Positions 1-12,420 of a stretch of DNA of 64,000 bases are shown here, piece by piece. The notes under the pieces are model-generated. The model did not search any database, was not told where the DNA came from, and was given only the letters and a program-made list of their open reading frames with translations. The translations under genes and the position numbers were made by a program. This DNA comes from Trichopria drosophilae (taxonomy: Eukaryota; Arthropoda; Insecta; Hymenoptera; Diapriidae), in assembly GCA_030407085.1 (NCBI GenBank), contig CM059587.1, positions 18,139,001 to 18,203,000 of the forward strand, read 5' to 3'. Each line of letters starts with the position of its first letter. The stretch's first letter is position 1.

Positions 1-3000
1 TAGGATTTTCCATACTGTCGTTCTAGTGCCATGTTGGAGAAATAGATTTTCCTCCACTGCGCCATGAGAAAATGTGCGTGTCGGTTATACTGCGCTATTG
101 CAAACAGACCAAATATTAATTTACTTTGGAAGCGCTTATATTGTAGTCATTACTTTATTTACATTAACCTTATTAATTTTCCCAGTCTACAAATACTACT
201 CATCCCATTCTTTGAATTATAAAAATAATTATCCAAATCCAGCATTTCTTATCCATTTCATCAATATTCAACAATACTTTCTGTATGTAATCGAAGCATT
301 AACATTCAGAATAATCGACAATTTAAATCCGTATTAATATGGCGAATAATAAAAATTACGCGTCTCCTCAGTAATTGAAGGTTGATGAAATAAATCACGA
401 ATAAAACGAACGACTGACTGCCTTGAATTTTTTGTTTTGTATTGCAATTCTTTTTTAACCGAATAGCCTTGAAATTCACGCGGATCGTATGCAATGTAAA
501 TATATTACGCTAAAAATCACACAGAGAATAAAACCTCAATTATTTCACGGATTTGCAATTGCATTACCCGCATGTTGGTAAATTCGTCAACATGCATTTG
601 AACATTAAAATAAATCCCTCTTGTAAATTAACCGAGTAATTTAACTGGTTAAAATTTGTACAGCAATTTGTATGAAGTATTTATCTTCGAATAAGATTAT
701 AATAAAATCAATTGATGGTTATGCAAAAAGTTATGTAATTGACATTTCACTGCAGTACATCCGATTTTTAATGACATTAAGTTAATAAAGATATCTTAGC
801 GCGAAATACGCAGAAAAAAATGGATTATTGAAAGAGATGTCTTAATCCCTGAAGAGTATTTTAGTGACTGTAAGTGAAGAAGGAAAAAAATTATTTAGCT
901 TCAGCTAACTAGTCTGCAGCTAATTCGGTGGTATACCTAAACAATATTAACTATTAGCTCTTGGCTGTCGTATCTTAATAGCTGCAAGTACCTTTTTTTC
1001 GTGTATCAAACATTTTAAGCCGAACTATGGGACAAATTAATATTTTTTTTTCTTCAAGTAAAAATTTACGTCTTTGCAAACATGTCTAATAATAACTGAT
1101 TGCACTAACTTTTGTGTGTGGATTCAAATAATATATTTTTTATATGTGACAACCAAATATTTTTAGTCACTCTGCAATTGAAAGGATCGAAGTGTCAAAA
1201 ACTGGAAATCTAGATCGTTCAAAAGCCGAACGACAATATACCTTTTTTTAACTATGCTCGGATCTGCCATATGGTTGATCTAAAATGATGGCTGTATACC
1301 TGCATATATATAGTTCGAACACAAATGCGAGTAGTCATTTTGGCGAGCAGATGGCTTTAATATACAAGAAACCCGTCCACGTTTAAATTTTTTTGTTACC
1401 AGCATCAGTCCTCTATATTTATATCAGCGTATTAAATTTATATAATTATTAGTAAATAATTGGAAATTAAAACTATTACTAAATTCCGAAAAAATACATT
1501 AGTTTTTATTATTATAATATTTTCTCAACAATAAGCCTAAAAACTATAAAAAAATATTTTCGGAATGTTATTTTGTTTATTTTTATTGATTAATATATTT
1601 ATTTTTATTTCACACTAATTTTGTCGAATTATCAGTTCCGTGTGAATATAAAATTCGAATTTACTGTGGACGGATGGAAAATGTTCATAAAATCTTGACC
1701 TCTTATCACTATAAGAAATATTTGCAGAATAAAATAATTATTGTAAACTTAATCACTTTCCTTAAAGATCTTTGACAGTAAATTAAAAAATTGGTTAGGA
1801 TTTGATAATATACAACGAATATATAAGATAAATTCTCGGAATTAAAATTGTTTATGTTGTCTGAAAGCTGTAAAATTATAAAATGTTACTAAAAGCGTGG
1901 TAATTCGAACGAAATTTATTATGAAAAAAATTAATATTTATATGGTAAAAAATGGTAGATTTCTTAAATATTCGTCACTTTACTGGTATTGTAAGATATT
2001 TCGACCTTCCAACTAGTCAGAAGAGTTATGAAAGACAATAATAGTTGGCGTATTAGCAGCAAATTGTTGAATAACAAAATAATTCATATTAATAAATTGC
2101 ATTTAAAATAAATTTAGTAATTTGTCACCACGTTTTAGTGGCTTGACATCTGATATTATAAAAAAAAAGTATTGAAGCTTATTTGACTAAAAAACAAAAG
2201 AAATAGGTTAATAACAGAATGTTTACGCATAACTACGCACGTCTGGACGTAATACACATCAAAACAGGATGCTTCGAAATCTATAATTTTCTATCGTAAT
2301 TTTTAGTTTCGATAATGCAACGCCAAATACCTGACGTTGCGTGCATAAAGTACAAAGCCGCACTTTTATCCCATCAATAACGGAGATTAATTAACGTCTC
2401 TTTCCTTTTCAAATAACTTTGATCAAAATTCTTTATCATGATAACTGTGATCATCGATTTTTATTCACAATGCTGATGTTTTATCATTTCATTGTATTCT
2501 AAGTAGAGGGCGAACAATCCAAATGTTCGTTCTTGATAATTGTGTTTTTAGGTTAAATAATATTACAACTTATTTATTTAACTCACAAATTACCCATGTT
2601 AATTTTAATCATATAAATTATTTATATTACATACCTTAGATGTTGCTATGTATCAAACCCCGTTCGACTTTCGCGCATTCGTTTGGTGAATTTATATTTA
2701 GGTACAGTAGATTTTATCCATGACATCTGTTGTTACAGGAAAACAGCATCCGATATATGTATTGTAATTGAAAATAGTGCATACATGCGAGAAATTTGAA
2801 TGGGACAAGATGCCTGGCGCCTAATTTGTACGTTTGAAATTGAAAATTGTATTTCTTGTAAGAATATTTTTTAAATTATCGCAGGAATTTGTAAAGTCAG
2901 AAAAACATTTTATTTTTGGCAAAATCTACATTCCAATACATATTTTTTTCTCTAATCTTTCTTTCAAATTGAAAAATTTCCCATGGCAGTAAAGAAATTC

Positions 3001-4020
3001 ATTTTATTTTTATTTACATGGAATATGTATTTACATTTTGATTTAAATTAAATATCTGAGTAAAATATTGATTATAAATTTTACTGGCCTGTTTATTACA
3101 TATGACTTAATAGCAAGTGGTTGTTTATTGGCATTCGATATATTGAACATTTCGAGGAAAATTGACTTTACATAATAATGAGGATGTAAAATTATCGAAT
3201 CACTCTCTACTATTAATTTAAGTTAGTTAAAACAGAAATATACGTTTAAAATAAAAGCTAAATGACGTAATCGAGAATTATAAAGTACGATCAATTTTTG
3301 ATTAAACGAATTTTCAGTTCGAAATGGTAATAAAAAAAAGGATGTTCTATAAATGTTTCTCGATGTATATTTTTGGGAAACGCTTAAAATAGCTGAACTT
3401 ACTTGCAAATGTATATAATTTAAGACGGATATAAATTCGAATTTAAGAGGATGGTTTACATCATTTTTTAGTTCCACCAAGACAACTTATGATATCAATC
3501 CTAGACAGTATTTTTGCTTTTTTCTGTAGAATCGTAAAATTATGAAGATTGAGGATAGAAAAGTTTTCCCCTATTTTGTGACTATAATTACTATTATTGA
3601 TTTATAAAAGGTGTTTGAATTGCTGAATACTTATTAAGGAAGTCTGCTTGTTATCTTAAATATAGTTAATGTTTAGGCATTAAATCTTACTTTCATTAAG
3701 TGGCATTTAGATGACATTTTGACATACGATATGATTTCCTTGCTTGTTGCATATAAGTTCAAGCAGATTTTATTTAAAACTCCAGTATTATGCAATCAAC
3801 CAAGTTATGGTTGTTTCTTCCGTCGATCGGTAGGTGGCGAAGAAATCCGGTAACAAAGTAAGCTACGGGTAGGAACAGTGTCTCACGTGTTTCGTTATGA
3901 TTGAAGACTGTTAAGTTACGATTTATATATATTTCATTTATTTTGAATAACGACAATGAATAATATCTTCATTTCTGGTCGGTATTGTAATATTTAGAAA
4001 CACGTAATACTTTTTTCGTC
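1..4020. other. AT-rich non-coding stretch
   Basis: I see no gene here. The sequence is very AT-rich with many poly-A and poly-T runs, and the only open frames (for example 74-337 plus, 3223-3480 minus) are short, low-complexity and resemble nothing I know. A splice-donor-like AA|GTAAGT lies on the minus strand near 3400 inside the second frame, but no convincing acceptor or codon pattern accompanies it. It is best read as intergenic or intronic DNA. Confidence 0.6.
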
Positions 4021-4027
4021 GTGAGGC

Positions 4028-4035
4028 TATAAAAG
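4028..4035 (+). promoter_or_regulatory. possible TATA box
   Basis: TATAAAAG is a good match to the arthropod TATA box and lies in a locally GC-richer segment (about 4020-4110) that stands out from the AT-rich flanks. A start site would be expected about 30 bases downstream, near 4060. I see no clean Inr consensus (TCAKT) there and no long frame follows, so it may be a chance match or the promoter of a non-coding or 5' UTR exon. Confidence 0.25.
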
Positions 4036-4334
4036 TTTAGCCGAAAGTGATCGTAGAGTGCGCAGATCGCCGAAGTCAATTCGAGAATCCATAGATCCCT
4101 GGGGATCGTAATGTTACCGAATGTTAATATTTTCACTATACTAAACTTTTTATATACACTTTGTGAAATTTAATATACATTAATATTAAAATACAACTAT
4201 GTATTAAATATACAACTACGTATAAATTACTTTCTGATATTTACTTCCAACATTACAATATTGAAATCTACGGTAAAAAAATCATGTATCAGTAGTCGTG
4301 TTCTAAGTTATACTACTAATTTTTTACCGTACTA

Positions 4335-4592
4335 TAGTAGAGTCCCGGTATATTTGCGTCTCACTATATTTACGTCCCACCAGATTTGCCCGGTTCCGCC
4401 TTATTATGCATGTCGCCGTTTTTTTTCCCCCACCTTGCAGGCTAGGGCCTCAGGAAGGGCCTACTGTGACGTGACGAACGTACGTAACTGAGGAGAGTGG
4501 GAGAAGTGGCACCCCCCTTCTTTTGGTAAATATAATGGAGACGGGAGGGGAAGGCAAGGAACCGAGTGGGTAAATACACTGAGACTCTACCG
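4335..4592. mobile_element. pogo/Tigger-like MITE, about 258 bp
   Basis: Both ends carry imperfect terminal inverted repeats: the left reads TAGTAGAGTCCCGGTATATT, and the reverse complement of the right reads CGGTAGAGTCTCAGTGTATT. Both continue into a shared TATTTRC core. TA dinucleotides flank the element (4333-4334 and 4593-4594), fitting Tc1/mariner-type insertion. The GTAGAGTCYC start resembles pogo/Tigger-type ends (known family trait; the assignment is inference). The interior has no transposase frame; a 76-codon frame crossing the left end is incidental. Confidence 0.6.
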
Positions 4593-5600
4593 TATATTAT
4601 TTTATCCGAATACGACAGAACCTAAGCAAATATTTCCTTGATTCGCGAATTATTTACGACAATCCAAATAAATATTTACTTGAATCCACAAGAAGATCGC
4701 AATATCTAACTTTGAGTTGTATCGAACAGACTGCAGCAACATTTCATAATAAGTGCAGCATATTATTATCCTTTAGACGCACGTAAAGTAGAAAGCACGA
4801 GCAATAAAAGTATTGTCGAGTCTAGAGACCGGTCCTTTTCTCTGCCTTGGCTTTAATCCGTCGATCGATCTTAATTATTCTGTGTTACGTAGCCGCGCTT
4901 ATTAAACGCTCGCGACTTGCCTGATCCTTTTGTTTTTTAACCCACCACCCCACTCAGCGTTCTGCGTGCTTCGTCGACGTCGTGATTTCGCACGGATCTT
5001 CGCGCTTTTCCCGTGAAGCCAGGATTAAATTCGGGACACGGCAACCGAGGAAAGTTTCAGGAACGTGCAGTGAAAACCTTGAGCCGGGAGAGTTTTGCTC
5101 CCTAATGCACAAGAGTCTATATTAAAAATTAAAACGGAAATGAAATTTTATTTTTATTCTTACCTCAACAATTTCGGTTTATTGGAATTTAAGGTTAAAC
5201 TGAAGTTTTCACATCCTGCTAATGTGATTTTCAAAAAATTGGGGAATTTGCAAAAAAATAGTTTATACAGTAGGTACGGCCTGCACCATGAGCCTTGATA
5301 CAAAAAATAAAATTCAACAAATACTTTTCAAACCTTTGATTAAAACCATCGATCGCGAAATTCATTACATAATATGGAAGGGGATAATTTCTTTAAAATT
5401 TTCATCCGACATTTTTTATTTTTGGTATACAACACTCTCCTCCCTCTCACTGAAACCCCCTGATTAACATTTTTATCAAAATTATCGAAGTTTTAAAAAG
5501 TCGTATCTATTTTGCCTCAATTTTGAAGTGCGACATCGGATTCGTTATCGGCGACGTTAAAAGCCCAATTACACCAAATTCAAAATGAATATCCTAAAAA
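4593..5600. other. non-coding, with a GC-richer island
   Basis: The segment at about 4780-5095 is clearly GC-richer than its surroundings, with CpG-rich words, and could be a promoter or 5' UTR region. No frame longer than about 65 codons exists and no splice pair is convincing. From 5100 to 5600 the sequence returns to AT-rich, unremarkable DNA. Confidence 0.4.
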
Positions 5601-5657
5601 ATAGCATTTTAAGCGTAGTGCTTATAAATTCATTTTGCTCCTCAGGAAGAGAAAGGG

Positions 5658-5856
5658 TTATTTTGCTCCTGCGATATAGGGAGCAAACTAGCATTTTGGG
5701 CTCAGAGTGTGAGAATAGTGCTTTGTGCGACTAGGGAGCAAAATAGGTATTCTCTCCCTCCCTTATTGCACATATTATTTTCTCATACGAGATCGTGCTA
5801 TTTTGCTTCCGGGATATCGGGAACGAAATAGTATTTTAGGCTCAGAGTGTGAAAAA
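5658..5856. repeat. palindromic 'TATTTTGCTCC' repeat array (family 1)
   Basis: Two diverged copies of one unit (5658-5718 and about 5798-5856), with a partial copy between them. Each has an inverted repeat around a GATAT loop: in the first, TTTGCTCC (5662-5669) pairs with GGAGCAAA (5680-5687). Each is followed by a GGCTCAGAGTGTGA tail. A further copy with the same architecture lies at 26226-26290. The units look like stem-loop-forming dispersed repeats, perhaps remnants of a non-autonomous DNA element; no coding capacity is present. Confidence 0.6.
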
Positions 5857-5924
5857 TTGATTTGTTAATACATCATTGATGTGGAAACTGAATACCCGGA
5901 ATATTCCAAGGTTATTAAGGGGCT

Positions 5925-6502
5925 AGTCCAGTAGTTTGTTATGGTTTAGAAAATCATTTTTATTTCAGACTTTTTATCTCATTCTTTCTCCGCTGTAGTG
6001 GTGTGAAGTTTATCCGATTTTAAAACCGTCTTCAAGATTTCTCAGGTTTGGATCATCTAAAATCAAAAATCAAAAATTTTACTTAAAATATAAATTTTTA
6101 AAAATAAATTTCATGCGAGTAGAAATAACGACATGGTTGACTTTTGAATTTTAAGCGTGTTTTTGCGACTTAATTTGTTTATAAAATGGTTCAATATTAA
6201 TAAAAAATTATGATTTTGGTTCAGGCGATAAGCAGACACGTGTAGAACATCCCCCTAAAATTGCAGCTTGATCGGATGAATAGTTTTTTTTTAATCTTGA
6301 AGGCCAGCTCAAAAAATGGTGTTTCGAGAAAAACGCGTTTAAAGTTTTTGCGTCTGAAATGTTGACTAAAAATCGACATACCTTAATCAAGTCGGAACAA
6401 AAATCATTTCTAGCCAAATCCATCGTATTTTTTAATGTATATTCTATGCAAAAATTATGTTTTTGAAAAAATGATTTTTGGGTCAAATAACCACTGGATT
6501 AC
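5925..6502. mobile_element. inverted-repeat DNA element, about 580 bp
   Basis: The ends are imperfect inverted repeats of about 40 bp. The left contains CCAGTAGTT followed by AAAATCATTTTT; the reverse complement of the right contains CCAGTGGTT followed by AAAAATCATTTTTT. TA flanks both ends, so a Tc1/mariner-type origin is possible but unproven. The interior contains CGAGAAAAACGCGTTTAAAG, a word I associate with arthropod dispersed repeats (recollection, not checked). A 92-codon minus-strand frame (6208-6486) lies inside, and its composition looks like translated repeat rather than protein. Confidence 0.55.
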
Positions 6503-6600
6503 TAATTTACACCTTAATTACAAATTTCTGAGCAAAACTTTTTCAACATAACAATGTCGCATTCGGATTACGAATATACAATCTCTACACAAGACCACAA

Positions 6601-6975
6601 ACAAATTTTGTTGGGAGATAACTTGAATCAGAGGTAGTGGATCTTAACGATTTTTTGTAGTTAACGAATTCGTTATTCAATTTAACCCATCACGTCAGGA
6701 TTTTATGACATATTATTTTTGACAATTTGAAGCTAGGATACGTAACAAATCTAACGCGATAGGTCAAATTTGAATCAGAGGTATTGGATCTTACAGACTT
6801 TTGGTCATTGAAAACGAATTCGATGTCCAATTTCACCCATCACGTCAAATGTTTCACTTAACCTAACCTCAAATACTTATATTAAACTGCTTACCCGATG
6901 GATTAAATTGATCAACGGCCAAAAATCAATAAGCCTCACATCTCTGATTCAAGTTATCCCAACAAATATTTTTTT
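6601..6975. repeat. fold-back repeat with internal direct duplication
   Basis: The outer arms are inverted: TTTTGTTGGGAGATAACTTG at 6606-6625 matches, in reverse complement, the sequence at 6941-6966 (both continue into AATCAGAG). Inside, a module of about 73 bp occurs twice in direct orientation (6625-6697 and 6772-6846), sharing AATCAGAGGTA, TGGATCTTA, ACGAATTCG and CCCATCACGTCA. The last word also occurs in the arms of the element at 13.2-14.0 kb, so the two may be related. No coding capacity is seen. Confidence 0.6.
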
Positions 6976-8480
6976 GACGTAAAAAGACTCAAAATATTGG
7001 TAAATTTGACTTGCTTCGAAAGTAGCAAAATCAACTTAATGAACATAAAAGACTGCTAAACGTCAATCCAAGGGGAATAACGACATACTTCAACGAATTC
7101 ATATTTGAAGAACGTCGCTTTATTTAGTCTGGGTGACCAAGAGCTGCTTTGTGCTCGAAAGGGTCTATCAATAGCCGCAAAAACAAACGAGGCTATGTTT
7201 AAGTTTATGGCTAAACAGCGCCCATAAACGGATCGTGGTTCTTGCGTGTCAGGCTCGATACAATGACTTTCTTCTTCGCATTAGCCTCCCACAAAATTAA
7301 ACACAGTTTCGAGCTGATTTAATGCTCACCCTTTTAGCCTCTTTCTCGTATTACACCACTGCACCAACATTAGCAACTTGATGCTTTCAATGTTTGTTAT
7401 TTCCTGTAGACTACTATGTGAACAATTTATATTAGTTGTGTATGGTACTCTTATTGTCAAAGTATGTTGTGCATGTAAGGTTATGCGAAATTATGCATGT
7501 GAGAGAAATTCGTGTATCATACTTCCCATACGTAATAATGTTTTGCTGGAACACATTATCTAAATCGGGAATCTCAACTACCAACTCATTCATCCTAACT
7601 TTAGTATGATTCGTTATATCGTTTAAATGAATATCGATTTTGACACTGAAAATTATATCATTGGAATTAAAAAAAAAGGTGGAGGCTTGTTTATTTCAAA
7701 ATATTTGCATTTATTGAATGTTTGGATCACAATGAACTAAGGAGTAAAAACAAATTCCATGTGGTCAGCTCCATAAAAACTGAGGGTAACGTTTAAAAAT
7801 AATTGCTTTTGAGCACTTTTTGAGTCACAATAAAACCAAACTCGATGGAGTGCAGAATTTCAAATAGGGCAGAAATGAAAGCTTAGAACTTGACCCAAAA
7901 GTAAAAGATCACTGCCGGTACTAGGGGAACTTAATTCATCAACCACTTTTTTATTGTAATAAAAATAGTTGGGGCTGTGAGAACTTATGGAAAACTAGTC
8001 TTCGTGATCAGTTTTTAGCATGCAGACTATGAAACAAAAGTTAAATTAAAAAAAATGCAAAATGTATATTTATTTGATTTAGTATGTCCTAATGAAGTAA
8101 ACTTTGTTTTATGCTTCACATTGTTGGGTATTGTTTTACAAATCATGTTATATAACTGTTTAATATATTTACATGACACATATTACGTAAACCACCACAC
8201 TTATGACGTATATGTAGGATGTATTTTACAGCACAGTAATTAGTATGTTACGTGAACAATAAAACTTACATGACACGTACATATAGCATGCTACAAATCT
8301 GCCAAAATCTGTACACACGTGGTTAAAACATATCTTGTGTATATGCATGTTCGAGGCATGATGTCACGAGTAGGACTTCTTTTACTGTACGTTTTTAAAT
8401 CAAGAGATTTGAGGGCATCATCCCTTATTTAAACCTCACTCCCCATTCCCGCGACTAGCAGAGTGAGAAAAGTAAAATGA
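6976..8480. other. non-coding stretch
   Basis: Nothing I can identify. The part at about 7080-7280 is GC-richer and could be conserved regulatory DNA. At 8150-8290 short words such as ACATGACAC recur within AT-rich sequence. Open frames are about 60 codons and look random. Confidence 0.5.
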
Positions 8481-8490
8481 ATCCCACATA

Positions 8491-8725
8491 ATAGTACTTT
8501 TCGTACCAAGGGCGTGAAATTAAGAGTTTTACACGCGTGGGGTAAATAATATTTTTCGATTCAGAAGAAATAGCCGTTTTACAAATGATGGTGTAGGAAA
8601 ATCGCTATCTAAGTGAAATGGCCAATTTATGTTTCCAATAAGAGGTGTAAAATAGCCATTTTTGGTGTGCCGCATCGAAATAGTACTTTTCGTACACAGG
8701 GCATAAAATAAGAGTTTTCCACCTC
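8491..8725. repeat. direct-repeat element, two 46-bp copies
   Basis: A unit beginning ATAGTACTTTTCGTAC and ending with AAGAGTTTT(A/C)CAC occurs at 8491-8537 and again at 8680-8725, same orientation, with about 140 bp between them. The spacer contains related AAATAGCCGTTTT and AAATAGCCATTTTTGG words. The layout suggests a decayed non-autonomous element with internal duplication. No target-site duplication or terminal repeat could be fixed. Confidence 0.5.
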
Positions 8726-8750
8726 GGTTGGTGAATGACCATTTTAAGTC

Positions 8751-10848
8751 CACTGGCTAATTGTTCAGAAGCCACATCATTGGCCGAATGTTACATAATA
8801 CACTGAAAAAAGATGTTTCAAGAAGGTATTATAACATTAAAAATTCTTCATTTAATATTAATATGTAAGAATTATTAAATATATTGTAATACTTAAGAAA
8901 TGGCACGTTTATTATATTCCAAATGAATATATTCATTTTGGTTCAATAATATAATATACTTCGGTTTGTTGCCGCTAGACGTAATTGCGATGCTTGCAGG
9001 TAGTTCGACGTTGCTCGTTGTTGAAATGAATTTCCGTTTAATCGTAACGCATATAACAAATAATTGGGGGGAGGGGTGAACCCATACAACGAAAAAAATA
9101 GTTTTTATAGCTGAATATTTTTGAGTCTTACAGCATTGTAGTTTTCGCAGATTACCACCCATTGAATCTGGAACCATTTCTTTTTGATTTCTAGGTTCAT
9201 TTTTGTCAGTCAGCAAATACTCGATGAAAGGTTTCGCAAAGTCTCGTAGTGTTTGAGAAGGTTCTTTTACTTTCTTTCTTCTTTACACGAAGCTTTGCAA
9301 GGGTGAATTTCCCTCCGGGTGGAACCCTTCACGATAAATCGGCGATATTCCCGGACCTTCGTTTTTCCGTTTACAGTAGTGAGGCTCCCGATCGTAAAAT
9401 CGATTTTTTGTTGCAACTTCAACGACACAATGTACGTGAATTTATTATGCGAGGAAATTCAAGGTGCGTGGGGTGTGGAGATTTGCGAACCCATTAACGG
9501 CTCTACTCCACCGAATTATTGTTAATTTATTTGCATTTATGATTTTCCGGTTTCCAAAAGATAAATATCACATAAATTGGACCTCGAATTGGATATTTTT
9601 CGTTGAATTGTTGATTTTAAATGTTTGTTCATGTACACGAATAACACGACCGAGTTGTGAAACTTGAAAATTTCCAATAATATTATATGTATCATTGTTT
9701 TTGTTTTCATAAACTTATACTATAATTTACTGATATGGTAATTTTCTATGCAATGTAATGTAAACATTTACATTATTGTTACTTTTTATGACAAAAATGT
9801 AATGTTTGATTTGTATTGATTATACAGCCCCTCCTTTCTTAAACCACTCTGAAATTGTAGTCTTACTAGAAATTGCGTCTTAAGTCCTTCCGTAATTGTT
9901 TGGCATAGGTTCCCCCTCCAGGTACACCGAAAGAAGTCAAGTGCACTCACGCACACGCGCACACATCTCCTTTCATCTGTTACACGCATGGAGAAGGGGA
10001 AGTCGGGGAAGTATACAAAGCTTATGGAAACTTGAAGGGAATTTTAAAGTAATAAATGGCGTTTTTTATTTAAAAAAGTGCATGCAAACCGTACTTGTAA
10101 TTATATTGGATGACATATACGATCATTGTACGTTGATATAAAACGCTTTATTATGATGGTTTTAAAGGCTTACGTATAACAGGTGAAGTTTATTCGAACA
10201 TATAAAAGTAATGTACAGAATAATCCAGCCTGTGTTTTGCATCGAAAAATAAATTTATTTTTTGCAAAGGCGATTAATATATTTTTAGTCATAATACAAC
10301 GAAATAAATTCCTAACAAATAACATTCGTGGACAGTTGAAATATAATATTTGTCACGAAACAAAATACATTATTTATTAAATATGATAACATTTTCAACG
10401 CTAAAAAAAATGTCGTTTACCATTAATCAAACTGTTATAAAAACTAGAATTCTAGGTAATGAGAATAAACTAAATATTAATGAAAGAAATAACTTAAATT
10501 TTCTGACCAAACCGGCCAAGTCTTCTTATATTTTTATCGTCTGCATACTTTTATATAGGATATCATGAATTCTACTAAGCCGTCGGCAGTCTAATTGCCT
10601 TTTGAGTCGCTATTATATTTTATGATTTAACTCAACGAGTTTTATCGTGAAATAATAGGAAATAATCGCGGATTTCTCATAAGGTCCGATTTACCCTCAG
10701 ATTTAATTTAAAAGTCATGTGCTTCCTTCAAGTTGACACTCGAAACCCGTGTGGCTGTGCACATCATACTAACCTGCCGCTCTCGGTAATGATTTATTTG
10801 TTGGAGTAAAGCTGCGCGGCTGAAGAGTTCATAAATTTCGGTGATTTT
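8751..10848. other. non-coding stretch
   Basis: I find no recognisable gene. Overlapping short frames at 9250-9670 lie in a moderately GC-rich segment but match nothing I know. A short CA/CG-rich run lies at about 9946-9966. From 10.0 to 10.6 kb the DNA is very AT-rich. Confidence 0.5.
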
Positions 10849-10851
10849 CAG

Positions 10852-10964
10852 GAGCCATGCATATGCATCGACATTCCCACAAACTGAAGTGCTGTTTTTG
10901 TTTGGTCTGTCTGGTTGCCATGATGTCGACTCCCAAAGTCGGTGGGAAAACGACGCGATGTTAA
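10852..10964 (+). CDS. possible small cysteine-rich peptide frame behind a splice acceptor
   Basis: A plausible 3' splice site (GGTGATTTTCAG, ending 10851) is followed six bases later by an ATG at 10857. The frame runs 35 codons to TAA at 10962-10964. The peptide is His-rich at its start (MHMHRHSHK), followed by a short hydrophobic, cysteine-rich stretch KCCFCLVCLVAMM and a basic tail. This could be a weak signal anchor or a palmitoylated segment. I do not recognise it, and no good donor site follows inside the frame. It may be a terminal exon or chance; support is thin. Confidence 0.2.
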
Positions 10965-12420
10965 TGTCCCCCTTGCTGAAAGGCGTTACCTTGATGTCGA
11001 GTATTCTACACTCAATTCGATTGCTCCTCGTGAAACGTTTTTACAACCCGAGTAACTGCTGGGTACTAGCTCGGCGTGTGTACGTAAACGTGCATCATTG
11101 ATGTCGAGCATGGGTCTCGTGTTTAAACATTATTGACAACATTGTTCTGCAAATGTTATCTTGTGCGTAATTGTTTAACATGATCATTTTCACTGGATGA
11201 CCTCCCCAACAGAAGTTTCATTCAAGTCGAATGTTTTCACATCATCCATTAACTAAAAAAAGCAATTTTTCATAATTTTTCTGAGAGGCCAATAACAATT
11301 GAACCTCCATTTTTTTAGAAAGTTTTGGTCTTAACCCAGAGTTCTAATTCTTGTAAGGGACTAATTCGATTGCTTATCGACTCAACCAACCGAAGTAGGT
11401 AAGATGTCTCAACGTGTTTGGTTGTAAAATGTCAGGTTTTGGTTGGAACTTGCTTATTAATTCAACTGATTGGACTAATTGCATTGTCTAAACTTTTTCG
11501 GGTAGTGATAATTTGGTTGCCGCAACTGAAACGTAACGTATTTTAATACTAATTTGACAGCGGACTGCAGAAACCGATATTGTCATTTAAAGGTTTTGTT
11601 CCATTAACCGATGTAAAATACTGTTAATATGATAAATATTAATACTTTACAAGTTAAATTAATCAAAAACCGACATTTTTCAAGATTAGGAAAGCAGGCC
11701 AAGAGTCCACTCGAGCATAAAATTTCTAGACGCGTACAACTAAGTCGTAACTCGATCCATCCAATTCCGACCCACCGTCTCAAGATCCGAGAGCAGCCGT
11801 TAATCTCGCAAGATGTATTTTGGATAAGCAGTCCATTTTCATTCTTTTCTCCCGGAAAAATTACATCACGCTTTTCCTTGCATTTTCCTTATCGCCATAA
11901 AAATCGCTCGGATGTACGCGATGTACCGTGCAGGTGTATTCCTTTCCCATGCATGCGAATGAAAGTGTCACCCCCCGAGAATTGCGAGTTTCTGGTATTC
12001 CATGCCGTGAAATTTCTCGCGATTTACATCGCGCGTGGTTATTTCGAACGCCGAAACTTTATGATATCTTCGTTGAAACGTGCGCCACTGGAGACCTTTA
12101 TGCAGGATCTAATTTTCCGGCGTTGTATTGCGCGATGCGTTACATGCGGAATTCGAATTATTTCGTTTGTGCACATCGCTTTATAGTCCCTTGCAGCGTA
12201 AAACATGCAGAGATTTAAAAGCTACGAGATGTGGAGTTGGAAAATCACCTCATAACATCCAAATATGTACAGCTTTATCATACTGGAAAAGAATTTTTTG
12301 TTTACGGTGGAGAAAATTTAGTGACATCAATGGCAATTTGAGATTGTCATAGCGACGATTATCGAAAAAAAAAAACATTTTTCTTGAATGGAAAGAAATA
12401 AGGACAATTTCTTACGAAAC
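10965..12420. other. non-coding stretch with a GTTTGGTT word cluster
   Basis: The segment 11380-11540 contains repeated TTTGGTTG/CAACCAAC words matching the denser cluster at 12421-12665. Between them, 11700-12230 is GC-richer and holds a 185-codon ATG frame (11629-12186, plus). Its translation is basic, low in structure and overlapped by other-frame readings of similar length, so I do not treat it as a gene. Confidence 0.4.

Noticed and set aside
11629..12186. 185-codon ATG frame on the plus strand.
   Set aside because: Basic, low-order translation without motifs, overlapped by two other plus-strand frames of 96 and 74 codons in the same GC-richer segment.
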